Part shown: piece after piece, positions 34,427 to 46,400 of the stretch | Layout of the letters: the number at the start of each line of letters is the position of its first letter | How positions within the stretch are numbered: position 1 is the first letter of the stretch | Assembly: GCA_025200525.1 (NCBI GenBank) | Contig: CM045761.1 | Location: 64,016,009-64,080,008, forward strand | Origin: Camellia lanceoleosa | Lineage: Eukaryota; Streptophyta; Magnoliopsida; Ericales; Theaceae | Direction of reading: 5' to 3' | Length of the DNA stretch: 64,000 bases | Notes under the pieces: model-generated | The model's database searches: none | What the model was told of the DNA's origin: nothing | Seen by the model: only the letters and a program-made list of their open reading frames with translations | Translations under genes and position numbers: made by a program

Positions 34427-34772
34427 TGTGAGACCATAAAATATCCTCTCACATGGATGTAGTAGAGATCCAACGAAGAGATGAACTTTGTCCCTGTGTC
34501 TGCAAAGATTAGCATGATCGGTGCCACCCAACCGGGGTTGTCAGCTGAAGACACTCCGATGCTAAAGTTAGTCCTACGATTTAAAGAATAAAGCTATAGA
34601 AATCAAGAGAAAGTTGGTGTATAGTGTAGGAAGAGAGTACCTGCTTTTCTTCTGGGATGCCCTCCCTTTATATAGATTGGGGGGGTGTGATATTTGTTTG
34701 GGCTGGACCTATTGTAGACCTTATTTGGGTTAACCCCAATAAGCGGATATCTATTATTTTCTAGCTCCCACA
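34427..34772 (-). repeat. 3' LTR of element C
   Basis: Plus-strand start TGTGAGACCATAAAATATCC, end CTAGCTCCCACA. Matches 39805-40149 throughout. Confidence 0.92.
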
Positions 34773-35012
34773 ATTGCCCCAAAACTTTCATTGTCTGCGG
34801 TAGAAGAAATGAGAGTTTTTCTTGCCGAGTTACGTTGTTCAAATAGCTGTTAGGTTTTTGAGAAAAAAAGCTTTGGATAAATAAATAAAATGTATGAATG
34901 AATGACTACATGTATACTTGAATGTATGTATAAATGTATATAAGTCGATCATATGATAAGGGGGGGTGAGCTAAAACCCAGAAAGGAATACAAACAAATC
35001 ATAATGATAGGT

Positions 35013-35182
35013 CGCGGTATTCTAACCCCCGGGCATGGGTGTAGGCCGCAGTATTCTAACCCCCGGGCATGGGTGTAGGCCACGGTATTCTAACCCCCGG
35101 ACATAGGTGTAGGCTGCAGTATTCTAACCCCCAGGCATGGGTGTAGGTCACGGTATTCTAACCCCCAAGCATGGGTGTAGGC
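35013..35182. repeat. Tandem array, 34-bp unit, five copies
   Basis: GTATTCTAACCCCCGGGCAT recurs at 35017, 35051, 35085, 35119 and 35153, exactly 34 bp apart, with GGGTGTAGGCCrCG linkers. It lies about 240 bp inside the 3' LTR of element C. Confidence 0.92.
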
Positions 35183-36166
35183 CTTTGCTAACGGCGCTCT
35201 GTGCCGAGTGCGAAGATTGCATTGTACTCGGAGACTTTTGCTGATTTTAAGTGGCAACCAAGTGCCAATATGGCAAGGACTTTAAATAATGCATCATGTA
35301 CAGAATAAAGTGGACGTGTTAATCACCAATAATATATTGCTCCGCTTGTATGAAATTGCCAAGTAGATATTGGGCCAATTATTTAATTGCCGAGTTGTTC
35401 GGTTTGCGTTTAGTCCAAGGTAGACTTGCCCCATTGCTTTCGAATGACAAGTGTTAGTCGGAAGGAACACAGATTCCCATTGCCCTATGTTGCAGAGAAG
35501 ATTCGGCTTTGGTAAAATGACGGCGCATAACAATGTGCGAACTGCTGACTGCCAAATGCGAATTGTTGACTGCCAAGTGCTAATGGCCGACTGCCAAGTG
35601 TGTAATGTATTGCCCCAAAACTGACGCTTGCTGGGAGCAGGAGTGTGTAACTCAAGTAAATGTCGTAATGTTTGTACCAAGTTGGCCGAGTATGCATGCA
35701 TATCAAAGGTGCTGAGATGATGATCGGCTGATGTGCTCCAATTGGAAAGCGAAAAATTGACTAAGATGTCCCAGTGGACAATTGTTTTGCTAAATAATAT
35801 TGTTAGGCGAATAAAGTTGCTGAATACTGTGGCCAATGTTGCTACATAAAGTTTGACAATACATAAAGTTGACAAATAATGTTATTTAGCCGAATAAAGT
35901 TGATGCACGGCCGAATAATGATCATAATGTTGAATTAATAATGGTGTCGAATAATATTGCCGAGTAACTAGTGTCAAAACATTGGTGTCCGTTTCATGTA
36001 TAATGTGATTTTGCCGAAAAGTTGGTCAACTACACTTGGGTCGGTGATTGTGCTGATCTTTTGGTCGGCGATTTTTCTTAGCTTCGCGGTGTGTCGGCAT
36101 CCCTTCGGAGTTAGATTTACTAAGAAATTGGTTGGCAATGGTTGCCAATTTATTGAAGTTGAGTTT

Positions 36167-36789
36167 CACTACGCCAAAACAGGACATTAACGGCGGTTTT
36201 TTTAACGGCGGTAACAAAACCCGCCGTTAAAGGTACTATTAACGGCTTGCTATCAGGCTAAAAACCGCCACTAAAAGTATCTTTAACGACGGTAATGAAG
36301 CCCACTTTTAACGGCGGTAACAAAACCGCCGTTAATGCCCACTTTTAACGGCGGTAACAATACCGCCGCTAATGCCCAACCATTACCGCCGTTAATGACG
36401 GCGGTCTTTACGCATGAGTCTCTAAACAAGGCTCCAGTGAAACTCCGGCGAGTTCTATCGAAACCATCTACAATAAAGTAAAAGTAATATTTAAATATTT
36501 ATTTATGGAATATATTTTATGAAGAGTGGCTGTGGCAGAGTAGTTGGTGTGGGTGGATGAGAGGTCTTGGGTTCAAAACTTGGGGAGTGTAAAAAGAAAG
36601 AATTATTTTTTGAAAAATTTGAACCTATTTATGGCGGTAAAAAACCGCCGTTTTTGGTCCTATATTACCGTCGTTTTTGGTCGATTTTTAACGACGGTAA
36701 TTTGCCTTTTTACGACGGTTTCACTTTTTCCGACACGCGCATAAACGGCGGTAAAAAAACCGCCGCTAAAGCCCAATTTTGGCGTAGTG
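36167..36789. mobile_element. CACTA-type MITE (623 bp) inside element C
   Basis: Terminal inverted repeats CACTACGCCAAAA and TTTTGGCGTAGTG, with 3-bp target duplications TTT at 36164-36166 and 36790-36792, as expected for En/Spm (CACTA) elements. Both ends carry many sub-terminal copies of AACGGCGGTAA and its complement, the usual transposase-binding arrangement. No transposase. The middle (about 36440-36610) differs in composition and holds a tRNA-like stretch. Confidence 0.9.
36528..36590 (+). other. tRNA-like stretch inside the CACTA MITE
   Basis: An A-box-like TGGCAGAGTAGTTGG (36533-36547) and a B-box-like GGTTCAAAAC (36570-36579), about 37 bp apart as in pol III tRNA genes. There is no matching acceptor stem, so it is not a tRNA gene; a SINE head or captured tRNA fragment is likely. 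Confidence 0.4.
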
Positions 36790-37195
36790 TTTCTTGTCCA
36801 ACGTAGAATAAAATTGCCTTGGACCAAAACTGCCAAGTAGGCCGCTAACAATATAAAATGGATTCTGTGCCCCTGTTCGGTGCCTTGGCAAAATTGAAAT
36901 GAAGCCAAGACAACGTAAGGTGTTTGGTGATATGCGAAATGAGCCATTGCGCTCAATTAAATTTGCATTTTTTTTTTAGCTGAATTTGCAAATTCTGACA
37001 GTACAGACGTGTTCAGAAGGCTTTAAATAGTTGGAAACGACAATTAGATTGTCGGAATTGGACTCCGGATGGCGTAATCGTAACTAAAATGGATCTGACG
37101 GCTCAAATCGGGGGAGAATTAGGCTCCGCAAAGCTTGATTTCTTGCAGCACGGCTTAGTGGCTTGGCAAAAAGAATATAAGCAATGACGTTGCCA

Positions 37196-37256
37196 ACAAG
37201 ATTTGAACTCATGTCCTTGTGAAAGGAGTTGAACACTTAACCACCTTGCCACCTTA
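37196..37256 (-). other. tRNA-like stretch in element C
   Basis: On the minus strand, TGGCAAGGTGGTTAAG (37251-37236, A-box-like) is followed by GAGTTCAAATC (37210-37200, B-box-like). Spacing is near that of tRNA genes. No complete cloverleaf was found. Confidence 0.4.
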
Positions 37257-39804
37257 GATCTTTATGTATATACTTTGCTCATTATATATTTAAACTTGAT
37301 TTTTTGGCTATGAAATGATGTAACTTAGCTGCAATGCACACAATAATTTATTTTGCTTGCCAACTTGTGGTCATTTTCTTCGGCGAAATAGATGAATTTC
37401 TGGGCAAATTTCGCCAAGTTCGTACGGTTTTGTTTTATCTCTGATTTTGACACGGTTTGTTGCGTTGGACTCAGCTTAATGAGTACTGCACACTAGTATG
37501 GCCAAAACTTGATTTCGACGATTTTGAAAATTTTAGTTTTCTAAAAATTTGGTCCGTTTCACAATTACCGTCGAACTTTGGTTAGTCCTTGGCTCCTCAG
37601 TTGGTGGGTTTGGACTCCTTAAGTTGACACGAATTTGCTAGTATTTTCAGATGTGGATTTCGGCAAGCCGAGATGCTAGTATCATGCCGAGATAGTAGCA
37701 CCGAGCAAGATTGTGTAGTTTGTAGCTAATACAATATACGTGTGCCAAATTGATGTGGAAAGAAAAGCCGAATTGCAAAGTTGAACAACGTTGCAGCATA
37801 ATGCGTCGCCGAATAAATTGCCAATGCCGAATAATGTTAATGAATTAACAATGGCCTAAATGGTGTAAAGCCAAATTCTTCATGCAACAGGTCATGAAAA
37901 TGCAGATGTTGTAGATTCAAACTCCTGACTTTGAGCCCTTGTATCTCCCTCGTTTGAAGTCCGATTAGTTTCATTTTTGCGGCGTTGGATTCATCACTCG
38001 ACCTAGTGTGCATTCCACTATTCAGACACGTTGTTCTACCCTGGGTTGGATGCCATTGGACCTCCAAAAGTTGACCAAAAATTAGTGATATGGTTGCGCA
38101 ATGGTTGGATGCCTATTGGATGCTGTTGTGCAATGGTTGGATGCCGTTGGATGCCTATTGTGTTCGTTTGTGTTCAGCTTCACAATGTTGCGGGGTAATT
38201 AGTGGTATGGTTGCGCAATGGTTGGAAGGCAAATCTTGGCACTTTGATTTGCCAAATCACTCGGTCGGCGACAACTCCACCCTTGACTCGCTAGAAATTA
38301 AAGATTGCCAATAACAGTGCTAGAAAGAGAAAGCTCTGGTCGGCCTATAATACCTTGTTTGTGAGCCGAACAAAACAAATAACAAATAAAGGTGCTATTA
38401 CCGCTTGATGGGCAACCCGAATAAATTGCCGAATACTCACTATTAATGTAAAGTATTGACCCAGTATGTAATTCATGTTGTCTTGTGAATGAAGTAACCC
38501 ATGATGCATTAAAGTAAAAGGCGGATGACTTGGACGCCGATTTCAAATGCGAGTAACTTATGCACGATATTCGGCTCGTAGTGGCGTCGTTCTTCTTATC
38601 CTTGTGCTCATAGATCACGTCAGTTGGGGAGTTAGTAGATACTCGGTAAAGTTTTGAGCTTGATTATTGCTTAGTCAGCTATGCAACTTGGTGAAATACC
38701 TGGCGAAGTCGACTCGGTGTTAGCCGATGTATTGCTAGAATTGATGTAATGAAGTTTCATTCTTGAGTCGTTATTTCCAGAGGAAGAAATGTCCGCTAAC
38801 ATATGCTTGATAAAAAGAGAACCATAAGAGATTTGGTTCTCGGCACCATGGCTGTAGCCGACATGATTGAAGATATATGCACTACATGATTATTATTGCC
38901 GATGAGCTTGATGATGGAATTAGTGTGAATTGGGCAAAGTTGATAACTATCTGGCATTACCGAGTGAACTATGGTGAAGTGGGCAAGAGGTGCTGTGGTG
39001 TCATCGTTGGGATTTATCAATGTCATTCGGTGCTGAGACGTTGCTGAGTAGGCGTAGTTGTAATAGCCGGATCTTGAGTTTGTAAGCTTATGATCACTGC
39101 ATAAAGATTTTGTGGATGACTCAGTAAGCTTGTTATGGGTGTCAATCAATTTTTTCCTGGAATGTAGGGGCTTTTCTATATACCGAAATTCTTTGTTGGC
39201 AACTTCTCTTAGCTTCACGATGTGCTGAATCACTTGGTCGACATCTCTTTATATTTGGCTTTGCTAAGAATGTGGTCGACAAGACTTCTTTATGCATGCA
39301 ACACCTTTGATCTTCGGTTTTGTTGAGATTTTGGTTGGCATCAACGGAAGCCATTAGAAAAAAAATGAACCCAACTTGTTTAGCATAGGTACACATGCAT
39401 ATATATAAAGAATCAACTTCAAGATACGTTTTGTGAAACAAAGAATAAATAAATAAATAAATAAATAGACGCATGTATTAATTTAGCCGAGCAACTGTAT
39501 TGACTTGCCGAAAAGATGTTCGCACCAAAAAAAGTGTGAAACCCATTTTTAGAGAGAGAAATGGAGATATAAAAGTAAACCCATAAATTCTGTTTTGTTT
39601 TAAAACTTTTCAATCAATATTTCAAATGAACAAAAGTTTCCATAAAGTTTGTATGCAGACATATACATATATACAATTCAAGAACCCATTTAATTAGAAA
39701 GAAAATAGATAACCATCACATTGTTGTTGAATTTTACTTACAGTACCATGTTTGTTATTTCCTTCGTTGACCTTTTTCAGACATTTCTCACAGACGGCGT
39801 CAAT

Positions 39805-40149
39805 TGTGAGACCATGAAATATCCTCTCACACGGATGTAGTAGAGATCTAACGAAGCGATGAACTTTGTCCATGTGCCTGCAAAGATTAGCATGATCGGC
39901 GCCACCCAACCGGGGTTGCCGATCGGAGACACTCTGATGCTAAAGTTAGTCCTATGATTGAAAGAATAAAGCTATAGAAATCAAGAAAGAGTTGGTGTAT
40001 AGTGTAGAAAGAGAGTACCTGCTTTTCTTCTTAGATGTCCCCCCTTTTATATAGATGGGGGGTATGATATTTGTTTGGGTTGGACCCATTTTAGGCCTTA
40101 TTTGGGTTAATCCCAATAAGCGGATATCTATTATTTTCTGGCTCCTACA
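39805..40149 (-). repeat. 5' LTR of element C
   Basis: Pairs with 34427-34772; ends at the AGTAT target duplication. Confidence 0.92.
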
Positions 40150-40154
40150 AGTAT

Positions 40155-41925
40155 AATATTTGTGAATTTTTTTTTAAAAAAATACATTAAATACCAAAAA
40201 AAAAAAAAAAAAACGAAAATTTAGTACATTTTCGTATTTGTGTATTTATTAATTTTTAAAAATATTTTTTCATAAATATTTTACTATATAGATACATTTA
40301 AGTGAAGTTCATCTAAAAAAATAAAAAAATTATTTAACATTTAAAAAATATTCATTAAAAACAAAAAAAATATGAAAAATAAAAAATTTAATTTTCAAAT
40401 AACTAAATTTAAAAAATTGAAACTGAACAGACTAATTAATCTTTAGGTCTAATGTCGTATTTCCCCATAAATATGGATTTCTCACTGATAAACCCTTATG
40501 TTTATGCAAATCTTTGATGTGACATTTTTATTTTGTTTACAAAATATTCAAGATGACACACTCGTGTCTAACATAGATTAAAAAAATAAGATAATTCACT
40601 TCTTCTACACATGAAACTCACTTGTGTCTTAAGACCAAGAAAGTATTTATTTAAATTATTTGAATATTTAAATTATTTAAATTTTTACGATTTAAAATTT
40701 TTGAATATTTATTTTAATTTTTTTCTTATTAAATTATTTAAATATTTATGATTTAAATTTTTTGAATATTCAATAGTGTGAAAAAAATTTATTTCCTTTG
40801 TAATATTTTCAATTAAAAAATTGATTAATGTTATTTTCTGTTAATAATAATTTTTTTAATTGAATTTTAAAAAGAGTTTGATTATGAGTGGTAATCAGAA
40901 TTTTCAATAGTGTGAAAGTAGTGCATTTTGTTATGAGTTATAATAATTTGAATTAAGTTTTGAAAACTCTTTCCAAAATTCATAACCAAACAAATTTTCT
41001 TACTTCACATGTCAAATCAAACTTTCAAAACTTAATTCCACACTTGGTTTGGGGTGTCCTAAAAAAGTGCACTTTTTATCTTTTTATGAAAAGATGTGCA
41101 GAAAAGTAGAGAGGTGATGTGATGAAAAAAAGATAAAAAGATGGATTATATAGTCTATGCCAAACCAGCCCTCAATTCAAAACTCAATTCAACACTTTAT
41201 TCAAAAATTATAACTAAACAAATTTTCTACACTCAAATCATAATTCCACAACTCACAAATTCAAAATACAACTCATACTCTCAAATCATATTTACAAAAC
41301 TTTACCAAACGCAACCTAAGCTTTCCTTTGGGATATAGGTTGGCTTCTTGGCATTTTAGCTTTTTAATTATTTTAGCGTGAGGCTAAAAAGTCTCATTTG
41401 GGATGAGTTTTTTAAACTTTTATAAGAGAAAAAATGAAATAATTATGGTTTGGATGTATAATTTTGTCTTATTAATTTTTTAGCCAATTTTATCTTTTTG
41501 TGGATAAAATAGCCGAAAAACTCCTATGCCAAACACAACAACGTAATTATGAATAGCGATTTCTTACATTTTTAATTTTTCTTAGATGTGTGAACATCAG
41601 GTTCTTACATTTTTATGAGTGCTTTGAAAAGATGGTTAAAAGTTACATTTTAAATTTTTTAAACTTTTTTGTAAGAGAGGGAAGTGGGTTAAAAGTTAGG
41701 AAATGACTTTTAACCCACTTCTTAGTTTTGCTTAAATGTGTAATATGAGATTTGAGATTATTATTATTATCACAAACAACATCAAATTTAGCTTGGTTGT
41801 ACGACTAGGAAAGGCTTTGATCATGGGCTAGGCTTGGCTTTGGCAAGGATTTATTTTGGGTTTAGATTCTCTATTTGGCTAATGGGACCGTCTTGTGGGG
41901 TTTCTACGAGTTCTATCATGGGATA
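40155..41925. other. AT-rich intergenic spacer
   Basis: No gene. An A/T homopolymer patch at about 40190-40215, the small MITE described separately, and a second candidate (about 41330-41545) with GGCTAAAAAGTC and AGCCGAAAAACTCC inverted pieces, not resolved. Confidence 0.5.
41043..41171. mobile_element. Small hAT-like MITE candidate
   Basis: Left end CTTGGTTTGGGGTGTCC and right end GTCTATGCCAAACCAGCC are inverted relatives, and the arms TTTTTATCTTTTTATG and GAAAAAAAGATAAAAAG pair as well. About 130 bp. Target duplication not identified. Confidence 0.45.
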
Positions 41926-42466
41926 TGTGGGGACATAAATTTTGAATGACGACACGTGGCCGAGGTGTCACCGAAGTGCCAGCCGAAGTGCCACGTATCC
42001 TGGTCATGATGCCGAGATCATCTCGGCTAGGCCGAGGTTATCTGCAAAGAAATCGGAATCCGAGATAAGCGAATAAGGGACAGGAGTCCTAGAATGGGAG
42101 AAGACTTCAGTTTGGGTAAAGATAAGACTCTTAGAGAGTTTATCCTAATCCTACTGGGAGTCCAAGTTAGCAGTAATCCTAAGTCCATTAGAGCTAGGCT
42201 TCTATTTGAGACTAGGATTATATTGACTATAAAAGGGAGGCACCCCCATGGGTCTAAGATATGTCTTTTATGCTTTATCTAGTGAGTTAAGCACTATTGA
42301 TTATCTTTGAGAGATATACTGACTTGATCGTCGGAGTGCCCCTGGGTGGACGAACCACCATTGTAATCTTCTCTTTCTGTTGCAGGTCTGCCAGATGTCA
42401 TCTATTCTGCCAGTGTTTTCCAACTGAGTACTAGTTTGGCATTGTGGTCAGATTTTCACCTACACA
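41926..42466 (+). repeat. 5' LTR of element B1
   Basis: Starts TGTGGGGACATAAATTTTGA, ends TTTCACCTACACA. TATA box TATAAAA at 42228-42234; G-box/ABRE-like ACACGTGGC at 41952-41960. Confidence 0.93.
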
Positions 42467-42486
42467 ATTTGGCGCCGTCTGTGGGA
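42467..42486 (+). other. Primer-binding site of element B1
   Basis: ATTTGGCGCCGTCTGTGGGA, immediately inside the 5' LTR; the intact form of the site also seen in elements A, B2 and C. Confidence 0.88.
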
Positions 42487-42501
42487 ACGAAAGGAGAATA
42501 G

Positions 42502-43494
42502 ATGGCCAACGACGAACAGAAAGAGAAGATTTGGGACGACACCCCTATTGAGAGTAGGAAACATATTGATTTAGAGGTCGAAGAAGACAACTACAACGAA
42601 GAAACTCGTGATAAAAATCACAGAGAAGAGGACATCGGCCAGGAGGGCGACGTGCTGAAGAAATCAGACCGAAGCGAGTATTATAACGAGGACGATCTCC
42701 AGGTATAGAAAGAAAGATGCTTACGAAGGGACAATGAGATAAAGGGAATGGCGAACAAATTGGCGGACTTGTAAACGGTTGTCAATTTCATGATACAGAA
42801 CAACGTCATGCAGCCACCATTCCCGTCACAAGATACGCCGATTCCAGCAGCCAAGAAAGATGCCCAGGTAGGGGGGCAGAAGACAACTCCTACAACTTTT
42901 CAACACGATAGGACCAAGGAACATTCTCACTAGCCTTCAAGGGAGGTCAAATGAGGAGAATCAAGAAAAGAAGAGTCACAAAGGACACAACGCACCAAGA
43001 AGGCCGACCCCAAAGAACATCGGCATGTTCAAGGGCGGGCATTATGCTTCGACACAATTCATGGAGAAAGATCGAAAAGGGCTCACCACGAGGTCGGGAG
43101 TAGTATACCGAAAAGACTGAAGTCGAAAGATAGCCGAGCTCTTGGGCGGAGCAAAGAAGACTTGAGAGATTACCTCAAGAGGAAGCAACAGAACGCCAAT
43201 GCCAAGGTGACCTCACATGTCAAGCCGAGGACACCGTTCTTGATAGAATTGGACAAATTTGAGGCCCCGAAAAGGTTTAGTATGCCGAGGTTCCAGATAT
43301 ACGACGGTAAGTCGGACCCAAACTTTCACGTCAACTTGTACCTGAACTTGATGGCATTGTACACCGAGAACGAGTCGTTGCTCTGCAAGGTGTTCCCCTC
43401 ATCATTCGGCGAAATTGCATCGGATTGGTTTCACAAGTTGCTGAAAGGAACTGTGAAAATCTGGAAAGGCCTGGCCGAGATGTTTGTGGCCAGG
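42502..43494 (+). pseudogene. gag of element B1, first part
   Basis: ATG at 42502 (MANDEQKEKIWDDTPIES). The frame is interrupted by several stops, the first TAG at 42706-42708, and reopens at 43162. The gag core is clear: RTPFLIELDKFEAPKRFSMP, RFQIYDGKSDPNFHVNLYLN, FPSSFGEIASDWFHKLLKG, GLAEMFVAR. This is the retrotransposon gag domain (nucleocapsid or capsid precursor). The reading frame is cut at 43494 by a solo LTR and continues in the same frame at 47702. Element B2 has the uninterrupted version of this site. Confidence 0.88.
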
Positions 43495-46400
43495 TGTAGA
43501 CACCCCATTTTTGACCGGCCTTAAGACTCAGACGTCACCGATTGAGCGCTCGGTGATGTTGCATATTGTGCTTGTTCAGAAGTCTCAGAGTCTCGACCGT
43601 GAGCCTTGCCTCCGGACTTCCGAACCCTTTCTATACTTGGCCTCGGTTTGCGAACCAGACTCGATTTTCTCTGTTTATTTTCCCAGAGGGAAGGAGAGGT
43701 CTAGTAGATCATCTCTCGGTGGCCGCAGGCTACATTTCATGGTCGTAGGCCATTTTGGCCATTTCGGAGCCCGATTCCCAGTTTTCGAAGCCGTCAAGCC
43801 GTGTGCCTCGGTTCGGGACCGTCTAACCACCTCCGTTTGCCCCGGTTCTTGGCATACATCTTATTTCCTCCCTTTTAAGGGACACTGAGGTCCGAGAGAC
43901 CAACTTCGTTGTTGAACACCACTCCCGGTGCCTAACAGCTGGTTTTCGGGGCCTCGGACTGCGCGTTTCGGCCCCTGAACCTTCATTTCGCATCGATTTT
44001 CGTTCATTTTTGGCGGGGACCTCTGTTTCATCACCAAGAAGGTCGTAGAAGGGTGGGAGGCCAGTAATTGTTCCAGCAACCAGTTATATTCCATCATCGC
44101 CCTCCGACGCTCGTTTTTCTCACTTCGAAGCCAATATTGACCACCCTTGAACCATTTTCTTGCACTCTAAGCCCCATATTTGTGATGTACACACCTGGGA
44201 GGCCACCAATATGTGGTGGCCGGCCAGTAATTGTGTTTGAACCTTTTGAACCCCTTTGAAAAGTGGGTTGTTCTCTCTCCTGGTTCACTGTTTCCAATTT
44301 TCAACCACAGGGCTGTGTTAAGGACACATGGAAGGCCACTAATATGGCATGGCCAGCCACTAATCACACCTGACCCTTTTGACCCTTGGCCGGCCGGCCA
44401 TGGAGAGGGCCGGCCACCTTCAAGCCCAATAGCCAGCCGGCCAGATTCCTTACATCAAGTACAGTGCAGATACACTCTCATTTTCCCCCCAGATTCTGTA
44501 TCCGGGGGGTGCCTTTTTAGGGGGAAACTTGGATTGTTTTCCCCCATTTTTTCCCCCTCTTTTCCCTCCCTTTTTGCCTATATAACCAAAGCTCCAGCTG
44601 CATTGGAAAGGGTTGGAAAAATTGGCTTCAAGCTTGCCTTACACCCCTCCCTCTTCCTCTCTTCCAAACACTTAAACCTTCCAAGTTCTACACCATTTTC
44701 TTCACCACCACCTAGCACCACACCACCACTCCATTCCAGCAGCTAGGAGGGTCTTCTTAGAGGCTAGGAGGCAGCATTTCTTGGTCCAAAGGCAGCCAAA
44801 GACTTGGTCTACAAGGGTGAGTTCATTTCTCCTCTTTTTGGGCCCTATCTTGTCCAATATCTTAACTCTTCTTGCTTATACTTTTGAGCTCCGGCCATAA
44901 CTGAAAGTGGAATTTTTTTGAGCTCTATTTCATCTTTCATTAAGGGCCTCTCACTATTTGAGGCCTCCATTTGGTACTTACTTCATTGTCCCTCTTGTAT
45001 GCCATTTCCTTGCATGTTGTTTTTGGCCTATATGTATACTGTTTTGAGGCATGTTATAAACTGTGAAGTATCTTATTTTGAGCTCTTCTTCAACATTTTT
45101 GAAGGACTCATCTTTGTTTGGGGCCTCCATATATCACTTGCCATTGTATCCATCTTTTGGCCCCACTTTTGCATGATTCATTAGCCTTCTATACTTCTGT
45201 TTTTGGACCTTGGTCCGAACTGAAAATGGCCTTGTTTTGACCTCCTCTCCATGTTTCATTAAGGGACTATTGCTGTTTGGAGCATCATTTATACACTTTG
45301 TGTTGTAGCCTCTCTTTTAGGCCATATCTTGCATTGCATTTTGAGCATATTTGTACACTGTTTTGGACTCGGCCATTAACTGTAAAAGGTCATATTTTGG
45401 GGCCCTATTCAATATTGTAGAAGGCCCCTTCCCTGTTTAGGGACAGAAGCTTGCACTTGCTTCAATATCTTACTTTTAGGACTATTTTTGTATGATAATT
45501 TAGCCCCATTTGTGCCCACTGTTTGGCCTTGATTTAAACTATAAAAATTCTTGTTTTGGGGCTGCCTTACTTCTGTATTTACACTTCATTTTCAAATTAT
45601 GCATGCATTGTATAGCTATAGGCCATTTCGTGCGCCAAATTTCATGTTTCGGGACCCGTTCCATACATTGGGTACCATTTCACCATGTTTCGGGGCTGTT
45701 TTGCATCTCATTTTGCCTCTGAAATTTGCATGTTAGTATGGCATTTTCCATGTTTTGCTATGTCCTGTTAGAGTGGCATTCCGTGTCGTAGATTCGGTCC
45801 TCGGTTTGCGTGCACGCGTGCACGCATCTCGAGTTGTCTCATTTTCATCTGACAGCCTCTTGTGTGAGTGTGGCTGAGGTCCACTCATGTTAGTGTAAGT
45901 CCATTGTGCATTGCGTATGCTATTTCATTCCATAGCATTGTGTATGCTAGGTTGTATATTAGTGCATTGTGTATGCCATGTTACCTCGTGCATCGTATGC
46001 CATTTCATAGCATGTTGCATGTTAGGATGTATCTTAGTTGCATTTCATGCATATCATGTATATTGCATTGTGTTCGGAATAGGAGTTAGCCCGAGCACGG
46101 GAAACGAGGGGCGTTTCGTACTCCGAGTGACGGAACGTGTCTCAATTCCCTAGTCACCGACACTCCGGATCATCCATGATGGAGTTAGGTTTTGTTATGT
46201 TTTCACGTGCATTCATTCCATATTGAATTGTGCAAATCGACTCCTCGGCCATCATGCATCGAGATGCGTGATTGGTGGCACGAGGATCGAGGCATGCATA
46301 CATTTGTGAAAATACATTGCTATGCCCCATTCCTGCTCTCTGTTGCAGCAAAATCAAGAATCAGCAGTCTTCCGAGGCTTGGCGTGCTTTCCAAAAAACC

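Larger units (their letters stand above)
34427..40149 (-). mobile_element. Element C: LTR retrotransposon with no recognisable coding region (5.7 kb)
   Basis: LTRs at 34427-34772 and 39805-40149, with perfect target duplications AGTAT at 34422-34426 and 40150-40154. A primer site TTGACGCCGTCTGTGAG (element sense, rc of about 39788-39804) shows minus orientation; the polypurine tract AAAGTTTTGGGGCAAT lies just inside the other LTR. No gag or pol was found in 5 kb of interior, so it is non-autonomous and would need proteins from another element. LTR starts TGTGGGAGC in element sense, as in element A. The interior holds 34-bp repeats, a CACTA-type MITE, GCCGAATAA-rich text and short word repeats (ACTGCCAArTGC near 35545-35600; CAATGGTTGGATGCC near 38095-38230). 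Confidence 0.88.

Noticed and set aside
35013..35182. Possible CRISPR-like array
   Set aside because: Direct repeats with no unique spacers, in a plant retroelement; a plain tandem repeat.
36528..36590. Functional tRNA gene
   Set aside because: A and B boxes only; no acceptor stem or anticodon loop that folds.
36660..36956. 98-aa minus-strand ORF
   Set aside because: Runs across the border of the CACTA MITE, so it cannot be an old gene.
41330..41545. Possible second MITE in the spacer before B1
   Set aside because: Inverted pieces are short and no ends or duplication could be set.
44231..44746. 171-aa plus-strand ORF
   Set aside because: Pro/Ser-rich ORF wholly inside a solo LTR, in the GGCCGGCC island; composition artefact.
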